Shown here in pieces: positions 56,334 to 63,850 of a DNA stretch of 64,000 bases (the stretch's first letter is position 1; each line of letters starts with the position of its first letter). This DNA is from Pelagibaculum spongiae (GTDB lineage Bacteria; Pseudomonadota; Gammaproteobacteria; Enterobacterales; Pelagibaculaceae), in contig NZ_QDDL01000007.1 in assembly GCF_003097315.1 (NCBI RefSeq), positions 62,001 through 126,000 on the forward strand, read 5' to 3'. The position numbers and the translations under genes are program-made. Under the pieces are notes generated by a model. The model ran no database searches and had not been told where the DNA came from. It worked only from the letters and a program-made list of their open reading frames with translations.

Positions 56334-56654
56334 ATGAGTCAAATTAATGGTTTTGGTGGAAACAATCCGCTTAATCGGGCGCAACAGCAAAAGACCCAAC
56401 AAAGCCAGGATAGCCAAGGTATTAATGCAGGCGCTACTGTAAAATCGAATACTGACCAAGAAAGTTCTAGTCAGCTAAAAGTCAGTGCAGAAGCAAAGTT
56501 AATGCAGGCATTCCATGCTGCCACTACTCAGGCTCCGGATATTGACCAAGGCAAAGTAGATGCAATTCGCAGCGCACTGGAAGAAGGTAGCTATCAGATA
56601 GATTTTGACCAACTAGCAAATAAAATGATCGCCAGTGGCAAAGAGACTGAGTAA
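56334..56654 (+). CDS. flgM: Anti-sigma-28 factor FlgM
   Basis: About 106 residues, disordered Gln/Ser-rich N-terminus and the C-terminal sigma-binding region (VSAEAKLMQAFHAATTQAPDIDQGKVDAIRSALEEGSYQID). GGAG 8 nt before ATG 56334 decides against the longer frame from 56289. FlgM holds FliA until the hook is complete, then is exported. Confidence 0.94.
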   Translation: MSQINGFGGNNPLNRAQQQKTQQSQDSQGINAGATVKSNTDQESSSQLKVSAEAKLMQAFHAATTQAPDIDQGKVDAIRSALEEGSYQIDFDQLANKMIASGKETE

Positions 56655-56764
56655 TTAAAAAGCCGTAGGCCAGTCCTCTCGCCTTCATTTTGCGAAGCGG
56701 GAAATTAAACCTTCAGAGACTAAAGCGCTGGGCAATCTAAAATAACCAGCAGCAAGGATATGCA

Positions 56765-57175
56765 ATGATTGAAGCGCTTAACAACCTGAAATACAGAGTC
56801 GAAGTTTGGTTAAAATTGCTACAACAGCAAAATGCTATTCTGACCGCTGCATCATCCAGTGATTTGGAACAGATCACCCGCAAGGTTTCCCAGCACACTG
56901 AGGCGCTGGAAAAAGACATTGCCAACTTATTCGCCAGCGGCAACCCGACTTTGGCAGAAAAAGACACTGCAGCAGCAAACTTATGGCTTGAGTTAAAAGA
57001 AAATTTGATTGAATGCCAAAAGCTTATAACCGTAAATGGAAATATTGCACGATTGGCCAATGCCAGCCTATCTCGCTCAATCGATTTGATTACCGGCAAT
57101 ACGCATAACACCAGCTATAGTCGCAGCGGCCAATTAACTCGAAATCGAAACGCGACCTATAATCACAGCGCTTAA
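56765..57175 (+). CDS. flgN: Flagellar export chaperone FlgN
   Basis: A 136-residue helical protein; the pattern NLKYRVEVWLKLLQQQNAIL, EKDIANLF and VNGNIARLANASLSRSIDLI matches FlgN, chaperone for FlgK and FlgL. Downstream of flgM by 110 bp, in the usual flgAMN order. Confidence 0.9.
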   Translation: MIEALNNLKYRVEVWLKLLQQQNAILTAASSSDLEQITRKVSQHTEALEKDIANLFASGNPTLAEKDTAAANLWLELKENLIECQKLITVNGNIARLANASLSRSIDLITGNTHNTSYSRSGQLTRNRNATYNHSA

Positions 57176-57387
57176 TTTTTCTTATTTAAATTCAAGCGAC
57201 TTCCAGTTAGCTAGATAATCAATCCAGCATTATCTTATTATGCCACTTTCCATCATGCAGTTGAGCAGGTAGAATTGCCGACAGTTTTGCACGGAATAAT
57301 CGTGCGGTGTTTTGTTGTCGGTTTATAAGGCCGAAGTTGTACTGCTTGCACTCTACTGACGATTAAGTCAGAGAAAACAAACAATTT
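57176..57387. other. Intergenic stretch after flgN
   Basis: No gene. Contains a two-level inverted repeat (CCGACAG with TTGTCGG and, inside, GCACG with CGTGC; about 57274-57317) that may end the flgMN transcript, although it lacks a T run. Confidence 0.5.
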
Positions 57388-57428
57388 GCTCCCGTAGTTC
57401 AATGGATAGAGGGCGTCTAACCCCCTAG
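57388..57428 (+). pseudogene. 5' half of a degenerate tRNA gene
   Basis: GCTCCCGTAGTTCAATGGATAGAG reads like the acceptor and D arm of a tRNA-Arg-type gene (two adjacent segments quoted within one 24-nt stretch at 57388-57411), then sequence identity to any tRNA stops around the anticodon arm. No T arm follows. It is 130 bp from an intact tRNA-Arg gene and probably marks an old integration or duplication. Confidence 0.6.
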
Positions 57429-57444
57429 GTATTACCAGTTAGAC
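57415..57444. repeat. Inverted repeat GTCTAAC/GTTAGAC at the tRNA relic
   Basis: Seven-base arms with a 16-nt loop that contains the palindrome CCTAGG. It begins where the tRNA similarity ends, which suggests a recombination junction. Confidence 0.6.
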
Positions 57445-57483
57445 TTTCAAGCGAGCAAGAGCGTTGAAAAACATAAGTTTTTT

Positions 57484-57542
57484 ATGTGGTAACATGACCA
57501 ATTAGCGTATACTCACTTACCACATTGGAAGTGTGTTACCAC
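57484..57542. repeat. GTGGTAAC/TTACCAC motifs between tRNA relic and tRNA-Arg
   Basis: GTGGTAACA (57486), TTACCACA (57517) and GTTACCAC (57535) are arranged as inverted and direct copies over about 60 bp. This could be an attachment-site-like or operator array; no integrase gene lies nearby. Confidence 0.45.
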
Positions 57543-57556
57543 TTAAATTTTATACT

Positions 57557-57632
57557 GTCCCCTTAGTTCAGCTGGATAGAACGAGGGCCTCCTAAGCTTT
57601 AGACACAGGTTCGAATCCTGTAGGGGACACCA
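57557..57632 (+). tRNA. tRNA-Arg (anticodon CCU)
   Basis: 76 nt including an encoded CCA. Acceptor GTCCCCT/AGGGGAC, D arm GTTC...GAAC, anticodon loop CTCCTAA (anticodon CCT), T arm ACAGG TTCGAAT CCTGT. All four stems pair, with G-U pairs in the anticodon stem. Such tRNA-Arg genes are common integration targets, in keeping with the remnants around it. Confidence 0.95.
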
Positions 57633-57668
57633 TATTTGCAGCTTGTCATTCTTCTATTAATGCAAGCC

Positions 57669-57707
57669 AAAAAAAAACCCAGAACCTCATGCTGGTTCTG
57701 GGTTTTT
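57669..57707 (+). terminator. Rho-independent terminator after tRNA-Arg
   Basis: AAACCCAGAACC pairs with GGTTCTGGGTTT around a 7-nt loop, followed by TTTT and preceded by an A run, so it can also end the minus-strand gene on the right. Confidence 0.92.
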
Positions 57708-57813
57708 CAAATACATCTACCCTTAAAGGCGATCATCACCCCAAGTAGATAGACAACCTCTTCTCTTAATACTCTCGCCTCATACGCTATGCAGCAAGAG
57801 AGATGCCTACCCT

Positions 57814-58113
57814 TTACATTTTCGCAAACTTCCTGAGCAGCTCATTTTCTCGCTTTAAATGCTGATTTTCTTGAATTAATAGCCTGAACTCAAACTCCTC
57901 CCCATTTGCTAAATTACTTATCTCTTCCATTGGTAAGTCTCTCTCCTTCAATTTGACCAATCCTTGTAAGCCAGTTCTTGCCCAACCTCTTAACGTCGCA
58001 ATGTTAACTCTTATCTCCTTCGAGGTTTTAATGAGGTCAGATCCGTTTCTTCCAAGGGCTCTCACAGTCTGTATTTTAAAATCAATACTGTACGTTTCTC
58101 TCTTTTTTTCCAT
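57814..58113 (-). CDS. Orphan IS3-type OrfA-like HTH protein
   Basis: About 99 residues: a transposase-8-type helix-turn-helix (YSIDFKIQTVRALGRNGSDLIKTSKEIRVNIATLRGWAR) followed by a C-terminal leucine-zipper-like helix (LIQENQHLKRENELLRKFAKM), the layout of IS3 OrfA. There is no OrfB, no frameshift signal and no terminal repeats, so it may be a remnant or a domesticated DNA-binding protein. I take the ATG at 58113 because the longer frame (to 58170) would translate a palindromic operator. The divergent XRE gene carries the same operator. Confidence 0.7.
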   Translation of the reverse strand: MEKKRETYSIDFKIQTVRALGRNGSDLIKTSKEIRVNIATLRGWARTGLQGLVKLKERDLPMEEISNLANGEEFEFRLLIQENQHLKRENELLRKFAKM

Positions 58114-58128
58114 ATCAGCACATACCAC

Positions 58129-58153
58129 GCAAACTAAGCAATACTTAGTTTGC
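58129..58153. promoter_or_regulatory. Operator palindrome 1 (upstream of the OrfA-like gene)
   Basis: GCAAACTAAG and CTTAGTTTGC, exact 10-bp arms with a 5-bp spacer. Core ACTAAG-N5-CTTAGT. Confidence 0.8.
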
Positions 58154-58251
58154 AATTCTCTTTTTTTCATCACGATCCCTTTGCCGATGGAAGGTAATTG
58201 ATTTTATTGATAAAAAAATCAATTATATCTGCTAAACAATTGAGCTACCTC

Positions 58252-58270
58252 TACTAAGTATTACTTAGTA
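58252..58270. promoter_or_regulatory. Operator palindrome 2 (upstream of the XRE gene)
   Basis: TACTAAG and CTTAGTA with a 5-bp spacer: the same core as palindrome 1. The TGCGTGG that follows is also shared. Confidence 0.8.
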
Positions 58271-58286
58271 TGCGTGGAGTCAGGGG

Positions 58287-58303
58287 TCTAAGAGAATCTT
58301 AGT
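58287..58303. promoter_or_regulatory. Operator palindrome 3 (upstream of the XRE gene)
   Basis: CTAAG-N5-CTTAG, 34 bp (about three helical turns) from palindrome 2 and 24 bp before the likely start of the XRE gene. Confidence 0.7.
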
Positions 58304-58326
58304 TTTCTGACAAAGCAGTAAATGAT

Positions 58327-58641
58327 TTGAGTATAGAGAGCGGCAACGATTCTCCTTTCAGCACTAGGCTGAAGGAAGCAAGAGAGAGAAAGAGTGTTTC
58401 TCAAAAGCAACTTGGTATTTCGATTGGGCTTGATCCATCAGTAGCGAGCACCAGAATGAATCAGTACGAAAAAGGCAGACATGAACCTGGCTTTTCGATT
58501 CTAAAAAAGTTGGCTGCGTATCTTGAAGTACCTACTGCCTACTTCTATTGCGAAGATGACCAGCTTGCTTCGCTGATGGTTAGCTATAACAACGCTAGTA
58601 AAGAGCTTCGCATGCAAGCAAGAAATTTATTTGATCATTGA
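58327..58641 (+). CDS. XRE-family transcriptional regulator
   Basis: About 104 residues with one helix-turn-helix of the Cro/C1 type (FSTRLKEARERKSVSQKQLGISIGLDPSVASTRMNQYEKGRHEPGFSILKKLAAYL), then PTAYFYCEDDQLASLM, a tail found in phage- and island-borne regulators. The frame opens at a TTG (58327) without a good ribosome site; no ATG is available. Two ACTAAG-type palindromes upstream suggest autorepression, and a third suggests control of the divergent OrfA-like gene. Confidence 0.82.
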   Translation: MSIESGNDSPFSTRLKEARERKSVSQKQLGISIGLDPSVASTRMNQYEKGRHEPGFSILKKLAAYLEVPTAYFYCEDDQLASLMVSYNNASKELRMQARNLFDH

Positions 58642-58747
58642 AGCTAGGTCAGCTTTATATTGCTTAACAACGAACCATGCTGTACAGAGGCTTTGACACC
58701 CTCAGGTGAGGAGAGAGATTTAATTACGTGGATTCGTATCATAATTT

Positions 58748-59233
58748 TCAATTATCTTTCATTAAAAAAACACTTATAAAATTTTTCAATGCATTATCAG
58801 CAAAACATTGTTCTTGAGTTAACCGGGTGCCACAAATCTCAGCTGGACCATTGACGCCTGACAAATCGTACTCCTGATAGGTGTCTTGGTGTTGCTGCCA
58901 CCAAAAAAAACGTAAGTCTTCATTTTGTGAGGTCAAGCTGGCAGCCCATAGCGCTGCATCTTGCTCTGGCAGTGTTTTCAAACAAAAGCGCATCAGGGTT
59001 TCAATTTCGTCATCTTCGTTATTTTCAAAGTAAAGCTTTAACTGGTTGCCAGCGGCGCTCTGCATAGAATGCGAGTCAGGCAAAAGCTCGATGGTATCAA
59101 ATAAGTGCTGCTGATGCGCTGGCAAATCATCATCCCAGCCCGGGCGACTATCCTGAGCCAACCATTGTTTCACCTGTTTTAAAACAGCAGCTTTGGCAAA
59201 CTGAATCCAAAGCTCGGTTGTTTGACCGCCCAT
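58748..59233 (-). CDS. Hypothetical acidic protein
   Basis: A 161-residue soluble protein with a good ribosome site (AGGAG 6 nt before the ATG). Rich in Trp, Gln and acidic residues; no motif recognised. Mostly helical by composition. It converges with the XRE gene. Function unknown. Confidence 0.65.
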   Translation of the reverse strand: MGGQTTELWIQFAKAAVLKQVKQWLAQDSRPGWDDDLPAHQQHLFDTIELLPDSHSMQSAAGNQLKLYFENNEDDEIETLMRFCLKTLPEQDAALWAASLTSQNEDLRFFWWQQHQDTYQEYDLSGVNGPAEICGTRLTQEQCFADNALKNFISVFLMKDN

Positions 59234-59805
59234 ACTATCTCCTGCTTCTATAAAACGATCTGGTAAATTTTTTTGACCCGATTTGGGATTACTTGATTGG
59301 TTTTACTCATTCAGATTTAATAATCCAGCATCACTTGCTGCATGGGTTCTGGCAATGCGAAGTCCAGATCATTACAAGGAATCTTGTGTTGTTCACAAGT
59401 AGCTTTCCAAGCGCTATCAATGCAGATACAGGTTCATTTATGAAACATTCCAAACAGTTTTTTATCAGCCTCAAGTTTTGTGGGCTAATTATTGCCGCTA
59501 CAAAGCTCTGCCACAGCATCAGATAGCGCTTGTAAACCCGTTATGTAGAATTCAACTCCATTATTAATTGATGGCGCCCAATCGTCCAGATAATATTGAA
59601 AAGGTTGAAATGGTTATATAACTCAAAACCCACCAGCTAAAGCCTATGGGTTTAACCTTCCCACTGGAGAATAAAGTTTGATTAGATTTTCATGCTTTAT
59701 TATATGTAAATTGCCGCTTTTTACGTATAATATTGCGATCGTTGTCCGATAAGAGTGAGGCACCAGTACTTATCAGAATGTAAAGCGGTGAACTCGGGAG
59801 CAAAG
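59234..59805. other. Gene-free upstream region of the GNAT-radical SAM cluster
   Basis: 572 bp in which only short frames without ribosome sites occur. The right end carries a good -10 box TATAAT (59726-59731), about 75 bp before the acetyltransferase start, without a recognisable -35 box. Confidence 0.5.
59726..59731 (+). promoter_or_regulatory. Likely -10 box of the GNAT-radical SAM-peptide operon
   Basis: TATAAT in a very AT-rich context upstream of the first gene; the -35 region (TATGTA) is poor, suggesting an activator or a stationary-phase sigma factor. Confidence 0.45.
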
Positions 59806-60426
59806 ATGTCTTCAACCACAGCAGTATCAGCCCCAAACTATGGCTACATTCAGGGTGAGTTGATTAGCTTGCGCGATGTTCAAGATTGTGACCTGTCCGA
59901 AATTTACCGAATCAGCTTTAACTCGCAAACTCAACACTTATGGGCACCTAACTTGCCGCTTGTGAGTTTTGAAAAATTTGCCGATCGACTGATGCGTCGG
60001 ATTCACCATCGTTGGGACCATTTTAAGGTGATTGTTCGCCGTAAAGACCAATGTATTTTGGGTTTTTCCTATTGCTATAACATTGCTTACGCCAACATGA
60101 CGAGCAATATATGTATCTGCATTGATAAAGCATACATGAATACATCTCAATGCTTACAATCAGCATATTTATATTTGTCACACCTATTTATCGATTTAAA
60201 ATACAGAAAACTATATTGTGAAGTGTTTGCTTATAACTACCAATGCCTGAGTATTTTGAAAAAGTTAGACTTTATACAAGAAGGGCGACTAAGTGAGCAT
60301 CAGTTCTGGAGTGAACAGTATTGGGATATGTTTATTTATTCGTTAAATCGCCGACAATTCTCTGAGTGTTGCCGTACTCGCTCACGACTTATAAAAAAAT
60401 TATCATGCCATCAACTGAAAAACTGA
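59806..60426 (+). CDS. GNAT-family N-acetyltransferase (RimJ/RimL-like)
   Basis: About 206 residues. ISLRDVQDCDLSEIYRISFN at the start, VIVRRKDQCILGFSYCYNIAYANMTSNICICIDKAYM in the core and YLSHLFIDLKYRKLYCEVFAYNYQCLSILKKLDFIQEGRL at the acetyl-CoA region match the ribosomal-protein acetyltransferase subgroup. ATG 59806 has GGGAG 5 nt upstream. It overlaps the radical SAM gene by 22 bp, so the products are co-expressed; it may acetylate the peptide made downstream, or serve as self-protection. Confidence 0.85.
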   Translation: MSSTTAVSAPNYGYIQGELISLRDVQDCDLSEIYRISFNSQTQHLWAPNLPLVSFEKFADRLMRRIHHRWDHFKVIVRRKDQCILGFSYCYNIAYANMTSNICICIDKAYMNTSQCLQSAYLYLSHLFIDLKYRKLYCEVFAYNYQCLSILKKLDFIQEGRLSEHQFWSEQYWDMFIYSLNRRQFSECCRTRSRLIKKLSCHQLKN

Positions 60427-62216
60427 TTCACCTACTCTATGTACCTACGATCTACTGCAATCTCGGTTGCCGTTACTGCTATTTGGGTAAACAGACAGAC
60501 CAAAGTTTATTAAAGAAAGACTTCGGCCGTGCATTATCAACATTGCAGGAAGGTGTTGATAAATTTCAGAAAGCTGGTTATACGCCATTTAATATTTCAC
60601 TGCATGGTGGAGAAGTTACTACTCTACCAGGTCATGTTCTGAATGATCTTTTTAGCTATATAAAAAATTATTACCAACGAGAAAAAGAAGTTCTGAACCG
60701 ACATGGTTTTAAGAAAAACCACCCGCACATTAAGACTAACTTGTATAACTTTGACAAGCACTACGACCTGATGCAAGAACAGCATGTTTCAATTAGTGCC
60801 AGCCTAGATTTACCGCTTTTTTTACATGATAAATACCGAGTGACCAAAAAGGGCGGATCAACACTTAAGCGAACCTTGAGCAATATCCGTTTGTTGGCAG
60901 ATTACCCATATAACAAAAAAATGTCCGCTGTAATTTATGCTGAGCATTTACAGTATGTTGATGAGATTATTAAAGATATCTGGTACCTTCATCAGCAGGT
61001 CGGTATTGATATGAATAATTTCAATTTCATGTTTGGATTTGAATCTTTAGACAATGCCGAAAAATATTTAGGCGAAGAAAACTTAGAAACTAAAGCGGTG
61101 AGTGACCAGGATCAAGTCTCATTCTACCAACAGCTAAAATCAGCGTTCACCGGCACTGAACTTGAACCCGGTTTTCACAAACATTGGTTTGATGAATTTA
61201 CGCCAAATTATTGTACCAATGCTTTTAACTGTGGAGAAAAGTTTTTTCTATTACAAAGTGATGGCGATATTTTTTCCTGTGTTCGCGGTCAAGGAAGTGC
61301 ACCTTTTCATTATGGCAATATTTTCAATGACAGTATTGAATCTATCATGGAAATTGCGAGTCAAAATATTAGCAATGTTCATCGCGCTCAAGGTTTACAT
61401 GAAGACTGTAAGCAATGCGAATATTTGTCGACCTGTCATACAGGTTGCGCTTATGTCAAACATGAACAGCAGTCTGCTAAGTCATATACCTGTGCACTGC
61501 AAAAGGAAATTTATCGAAACTATCCTGCGTTGTATCCAGCCACTCCTCAGGCAGAAAAAAAAGAAGCAGTAACGGTGTATACCGTGGACATGCACCCGCA
61601 CCTGATTTCAAGTGATCTTATTCCAGACCGCAAACGTATTATTCTGCCCAATGATTTATATGATCCAGGAAACAGCCTATTCGATCTGATTATGGCGGAT
61701 GAAACACTACAAAGCCTATATAGCTCCGAGCAAGTTAAGTTAAGTGTAAATGGGGCGTTTATCGATTTGCAGTCGCAGATTCTAAAAAGTAGTCGCGACA
61801 TACTTACGTTATGTGCAACTGATGATATAGCCATTCATATTCACAAGAACTTTTTGCAAGCTGCATGCGCTGACTCGATTCGCAATACGCTGCACTTACA
61901 GCTATTAAAAGATACTCCTGTTATCTATGGTGACGAGCAACGAACCAAGCAGGCCCACACTTATACTCTAGAAGTGTTTTCTGATCAGTTGCAGCACAGC
62001 AACTTAAATCAACCTGGCACCCTAAGTTTTGATTTAAAGCCGTTTTTAGCATTGAGCACCCATGCTTTTGAAGATAGTGTGATAAACAACCTACTGGTGA
62101 CCACCCATTTCTTGCGACGTTATCACTATGAAAAACAAAGAAATAATGCCTTTTATCATATTCAGGCGATTAACTTGCCATTTCAAAATATCGAGTTCTA
62201 CTGGATTAAGGAATAA
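60405..62216 (+). CDS. Radical SAM/SPASM peptide-modifying enzyme
   Basis: About 603 residues. The [4Fe-4S]-SAM motif is CNLGCRYC (Cys18, 22, 25), with HGGE (68-70) typical of SPASM enzymes. SPASM cysteines are visible at about 270, 276, 292, 335, 338, 344, 348 and 363 (FNCGEKFFLLQSDGDIFSC and CKQCEYLSTCHTGC), enough for two auxiliary clusters. A further ~220-residue C-terminal domain resembles nothing I recognise. Such enzymes make C-C, C-S or C-O cross-links, or epimerise residues, in ribosomal peptides. The next gene, 3 bp downstream, is the likely substrate. No ribosome site; translation probably coupled to the acetyltransferase. Confidence 0.9.
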   Translation: MPSTEKLIHLLYVPTIYCNLGCRYCYLGKQTDQSLLKKDFGRALSTLQEGVDKFQKAGYTPFNISLHGGEVTTLPGHVLNDLFSYIKNYYQREKEVLNRHGFKKNHPHIKTNLYNFDKHYDLMQEQHVSISASLDLPLFLHDKYRVTKKGGSTLKRTLSNIRLLADYPYNKKMSAVIYAEHLQYVDEIIKDIWYLHQQVGIDMNNFNFMFGFESLDNAEKYLGEENLETKAVSDQDQVSFYQQLKSAFTGTELEPGFHKHWFDEFTPNYCTNAFNCGEKFFLLQSDGDIFSCVRGQGSAPFHYGNIFNDSIESIMEIASQNISNVHRAQGLHEDCKQCEYLSTCHTGCAYVKHEQQSAKSYTCALQKEIYRNYPALYPATPQAEKKEAVTVYTVDMHPHLISSDLIPDRKRIILPNDLYDPGNSLFDLIMADETLQSLYSSEQVKLSVNGAFIDLQSQILKSSRDILTLCATDDIAIHIHKNFLQAACADSIRNTLHLQLLKDTPVIYGDEQRTKQAHTYTLEVFSDQLQHSNLNQPGTLSFDLKPFLALSTHAFEDSVINNLLVTTHFLRRYHYEKQRNNAFYHIQAINLPFQNIEFYWIKE

Positions 62217-62219
62217 ATA

Positions 62220-62603
62220 ATGCTAAATCACCACACTCAGGTTCATTCTTTTTTGACTTATCTTAATGCTCCTGCTTCTGATGCTTTAGTTGAAGCGTTG
62301 CATACTTTTATTGACCATCGTTTGATCAGTCCAAAACGAGAAGTAATTTTTGATCGTGGCCAGTTAATGTTTATTGAAAATGGTAAGCAGATGGCAAGCC
62401 ATACTCTTGAATCGAATAATGACCGAGTGGTGAAGTTTGATGGTCAGCATATTCAGGAAATTAATCCTTATGCCTACCTCAACACTACAGATTATCAAAT
62501 GAAAGGCGATAATGCTTCAAGTGGGCGTCGTTCAAGCGGCAATAGTTCAAGTGGTATAGGTAGCAATAACAATAACAATAACAATAATAACAATAACGGG
62601 TAA
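62220..62603 (+). CDS. Candidate RiPP precursor with Ser/Gly-rich and poly-Asn tail
   Basis: A 127-residue protein beginning 3 bp after the radical SAM stop, with AAGGA 7 nt upstream. Residues 1-95 look like a folded leader (helical, with EVIFDRGQLMFIENGKQMA and NPYAYLNTTDYQMKG). Residues 96-115 are Ser/Gly-rich (NASSGRRSSGNSSSGIGS); residues 116-126 are eleven asparagines, then a C-terminal Gly. No signal peptide or membrane segment. Position and the abrupt change to low complexity point to a leader-core precursor; no transporter or protease gene is adjacent. I recognise no RiPP class. Confidence 0.75.
   Translation: MLNHHTQVHSFLTYLNAPASDALVEALHTFIDHRLISPKREVIFDRGQLMFIENGKQMASHTLESNNDRVVKFDGQHIQEINPYAYLNTTDYQMKGDNASSGRRSSGNSSSGIGSNNNNNNNNNNNG
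62562..62597 (+). repeat. AAT/AAC microsatellite coding for poly-Asn
   Basis: About eleven Asn codons alternating AAT and AAC (hexamer AATAAC). Slippage by three or six bases would change tail length without breaking the frame. Confidence 0.85.
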
Positions 62604-62797
62604 AGTTTGCAGGTTGTCTGTGACTGAGCACGATCAATCACCATTGCCAAGGGTAGGTACTTGTTAAATCGTTGCTGCTAGGCTGAATCAACCTAATATT
62701 CCAAGTTTAATCAAAGTTACAGCACCAAGGCTCAGAATGAAAAATCAAAGCTGGCCGTAATGTCCAAGACAACCCTTACCAACAGCATCAAAAATTT

Positions 62798-63850
62798 TTA
62801 AGCGGTTTTACCTTCAAGCTTTTGCTGGATCAATTCAAACGGCAAATCTTGTGACTGAATCAAAGACACTACCTCATCAATTGCTTGATCACGGTTTGCG
62901 GTAATCGCAGTTTGAACGTCTTGCGCCAAATGCTCCAATTGCAGCTTATTGAGTTGCCTAAGTGCATTTATGCGTGCAGCTGCATTCTGGTTTAGCCATT
63001 CTGAAACGGAATCATCGCAAAGCATCTCATCGCTTACTTCAGCTTTGAAGTGATTGCTGGGGCTGCCAATAACGTTCGGCTCTGGCGCATCAGTAGACTC
63101 CGAAATTGGTAGTATTACAGGCTGAGGCCTAGCACTTGAGGGGGATACTGTTTTTTTAACGATGCCTGCTAGAGGTTTGAGTTCTGAAAGCACATTTGGG
63201 TTATTCATAGCATGATTCGCTGCGTGTGGTTTTGTGGTTTTATTATTGGAAAGCGGTCTATCGGCCTCATTAACTTGCAACTTCTCTGCATAATCAGCAG
63301 TTGTCGGCAACATAAAATTAAGGTGCTGCAGTAATTTGTTTTTTATATGATTAATTTGTTTGCCTGTAAGGTAAATTTTACTGCTACCAGCATTGGCTTT
63401 GATTGTTTCATCAGCAACCTGTAATCGAAACTTTTTTAATTCTGATAAATGCAATTTTGTTTTGATCGACTCAGATTCTTCTAGTTGAATCTGCTCGATT
63501 TTGCGCCTGATCAGCTTAATACAAGAAAGCGTAATTTGATCCACTTGCACCACCTTACACTCGCCCGCTTGTTCTACCGAATTAGCAGAGCTGCAGTCGG
63601 TATCATTTGAAGTAAGGGTATTTATCTCACGTATAATTCGTTTTACGTCGGCAATGAAATTATCAGCTGATTTGTTATCCGATGGTGTTGAACTGGTAAA
63701 GCAGGGTTTGTCTGCACCTTGAATCAATACTTTAAGATGGTTGTTATTGGTTCGTTCATGCCTGAAAGGAGTATCAGCACCCAAAGTTTGTTGTAAGCGC
63801 TTGATAATTTGCTTTTGGTAGCGGCTATATCCACGAACTTTGCTCACCAT
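62798..63850 (-). CDS. Uncharacterised protein, convergent with the radical SAM cluster
   Basis: About 350 residues; ATG 63850 has AAGGA 4 nt upstream and is preferred to 63880. The N-terminal block (HERTNNNHLKVLIQGADKPCFTSSTPSDNKSADNFIADVKR) resembles small phage-type or HicA-like modules with a TPSD motif, but this is only a loose likeness. A helical, Glu/Lys-rich middle (QIQLEESESIKTKLHLSELKKF) and a Pro/Ser-rich linker follow, then a C-terminal helical part. No membrane segment. It could belong to a mobile region or to the neighbouring cluster; I cannot assign a function. Confidence 0.65.
   Translation of the reverse strand: MVSKVRGYSRYQKQIIKRLQQTLGADTPFRHERTNNNHLKVLIQGADKPCFTSSTPSDNKSADNFIADVKRIIREINTLTSNDTDCSSANSVEQAGECKVVQVDQITLSCIKLIRRKIEQIQLEESESIKTKLHLSELKKFRLQVADETIKANAGSSKIYLTGKQINHIKNKLLQHLNFMLPTTADYAEKLQVNEADRPLSNNKTTKPHAANHAMNNPNVLSELKPLAGIVKKTVSPSSARPQPVILPISESTDAPEPNVIGSPSNHFKAEVSDEMLCDDSVSEWLNQNAAARINALRQLNKLQLEHLAQDVQTAITANRDQAIDEVVSLIQSQDLPFELIQQKLEGKTA

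Noticed and set aside
59293-59526. Overlapping plus and minus frames between the hypothetical gene and the GNAT gene
   Set aside because: Neither has a ribosome site or protein-like features; I list the region as gene-free.
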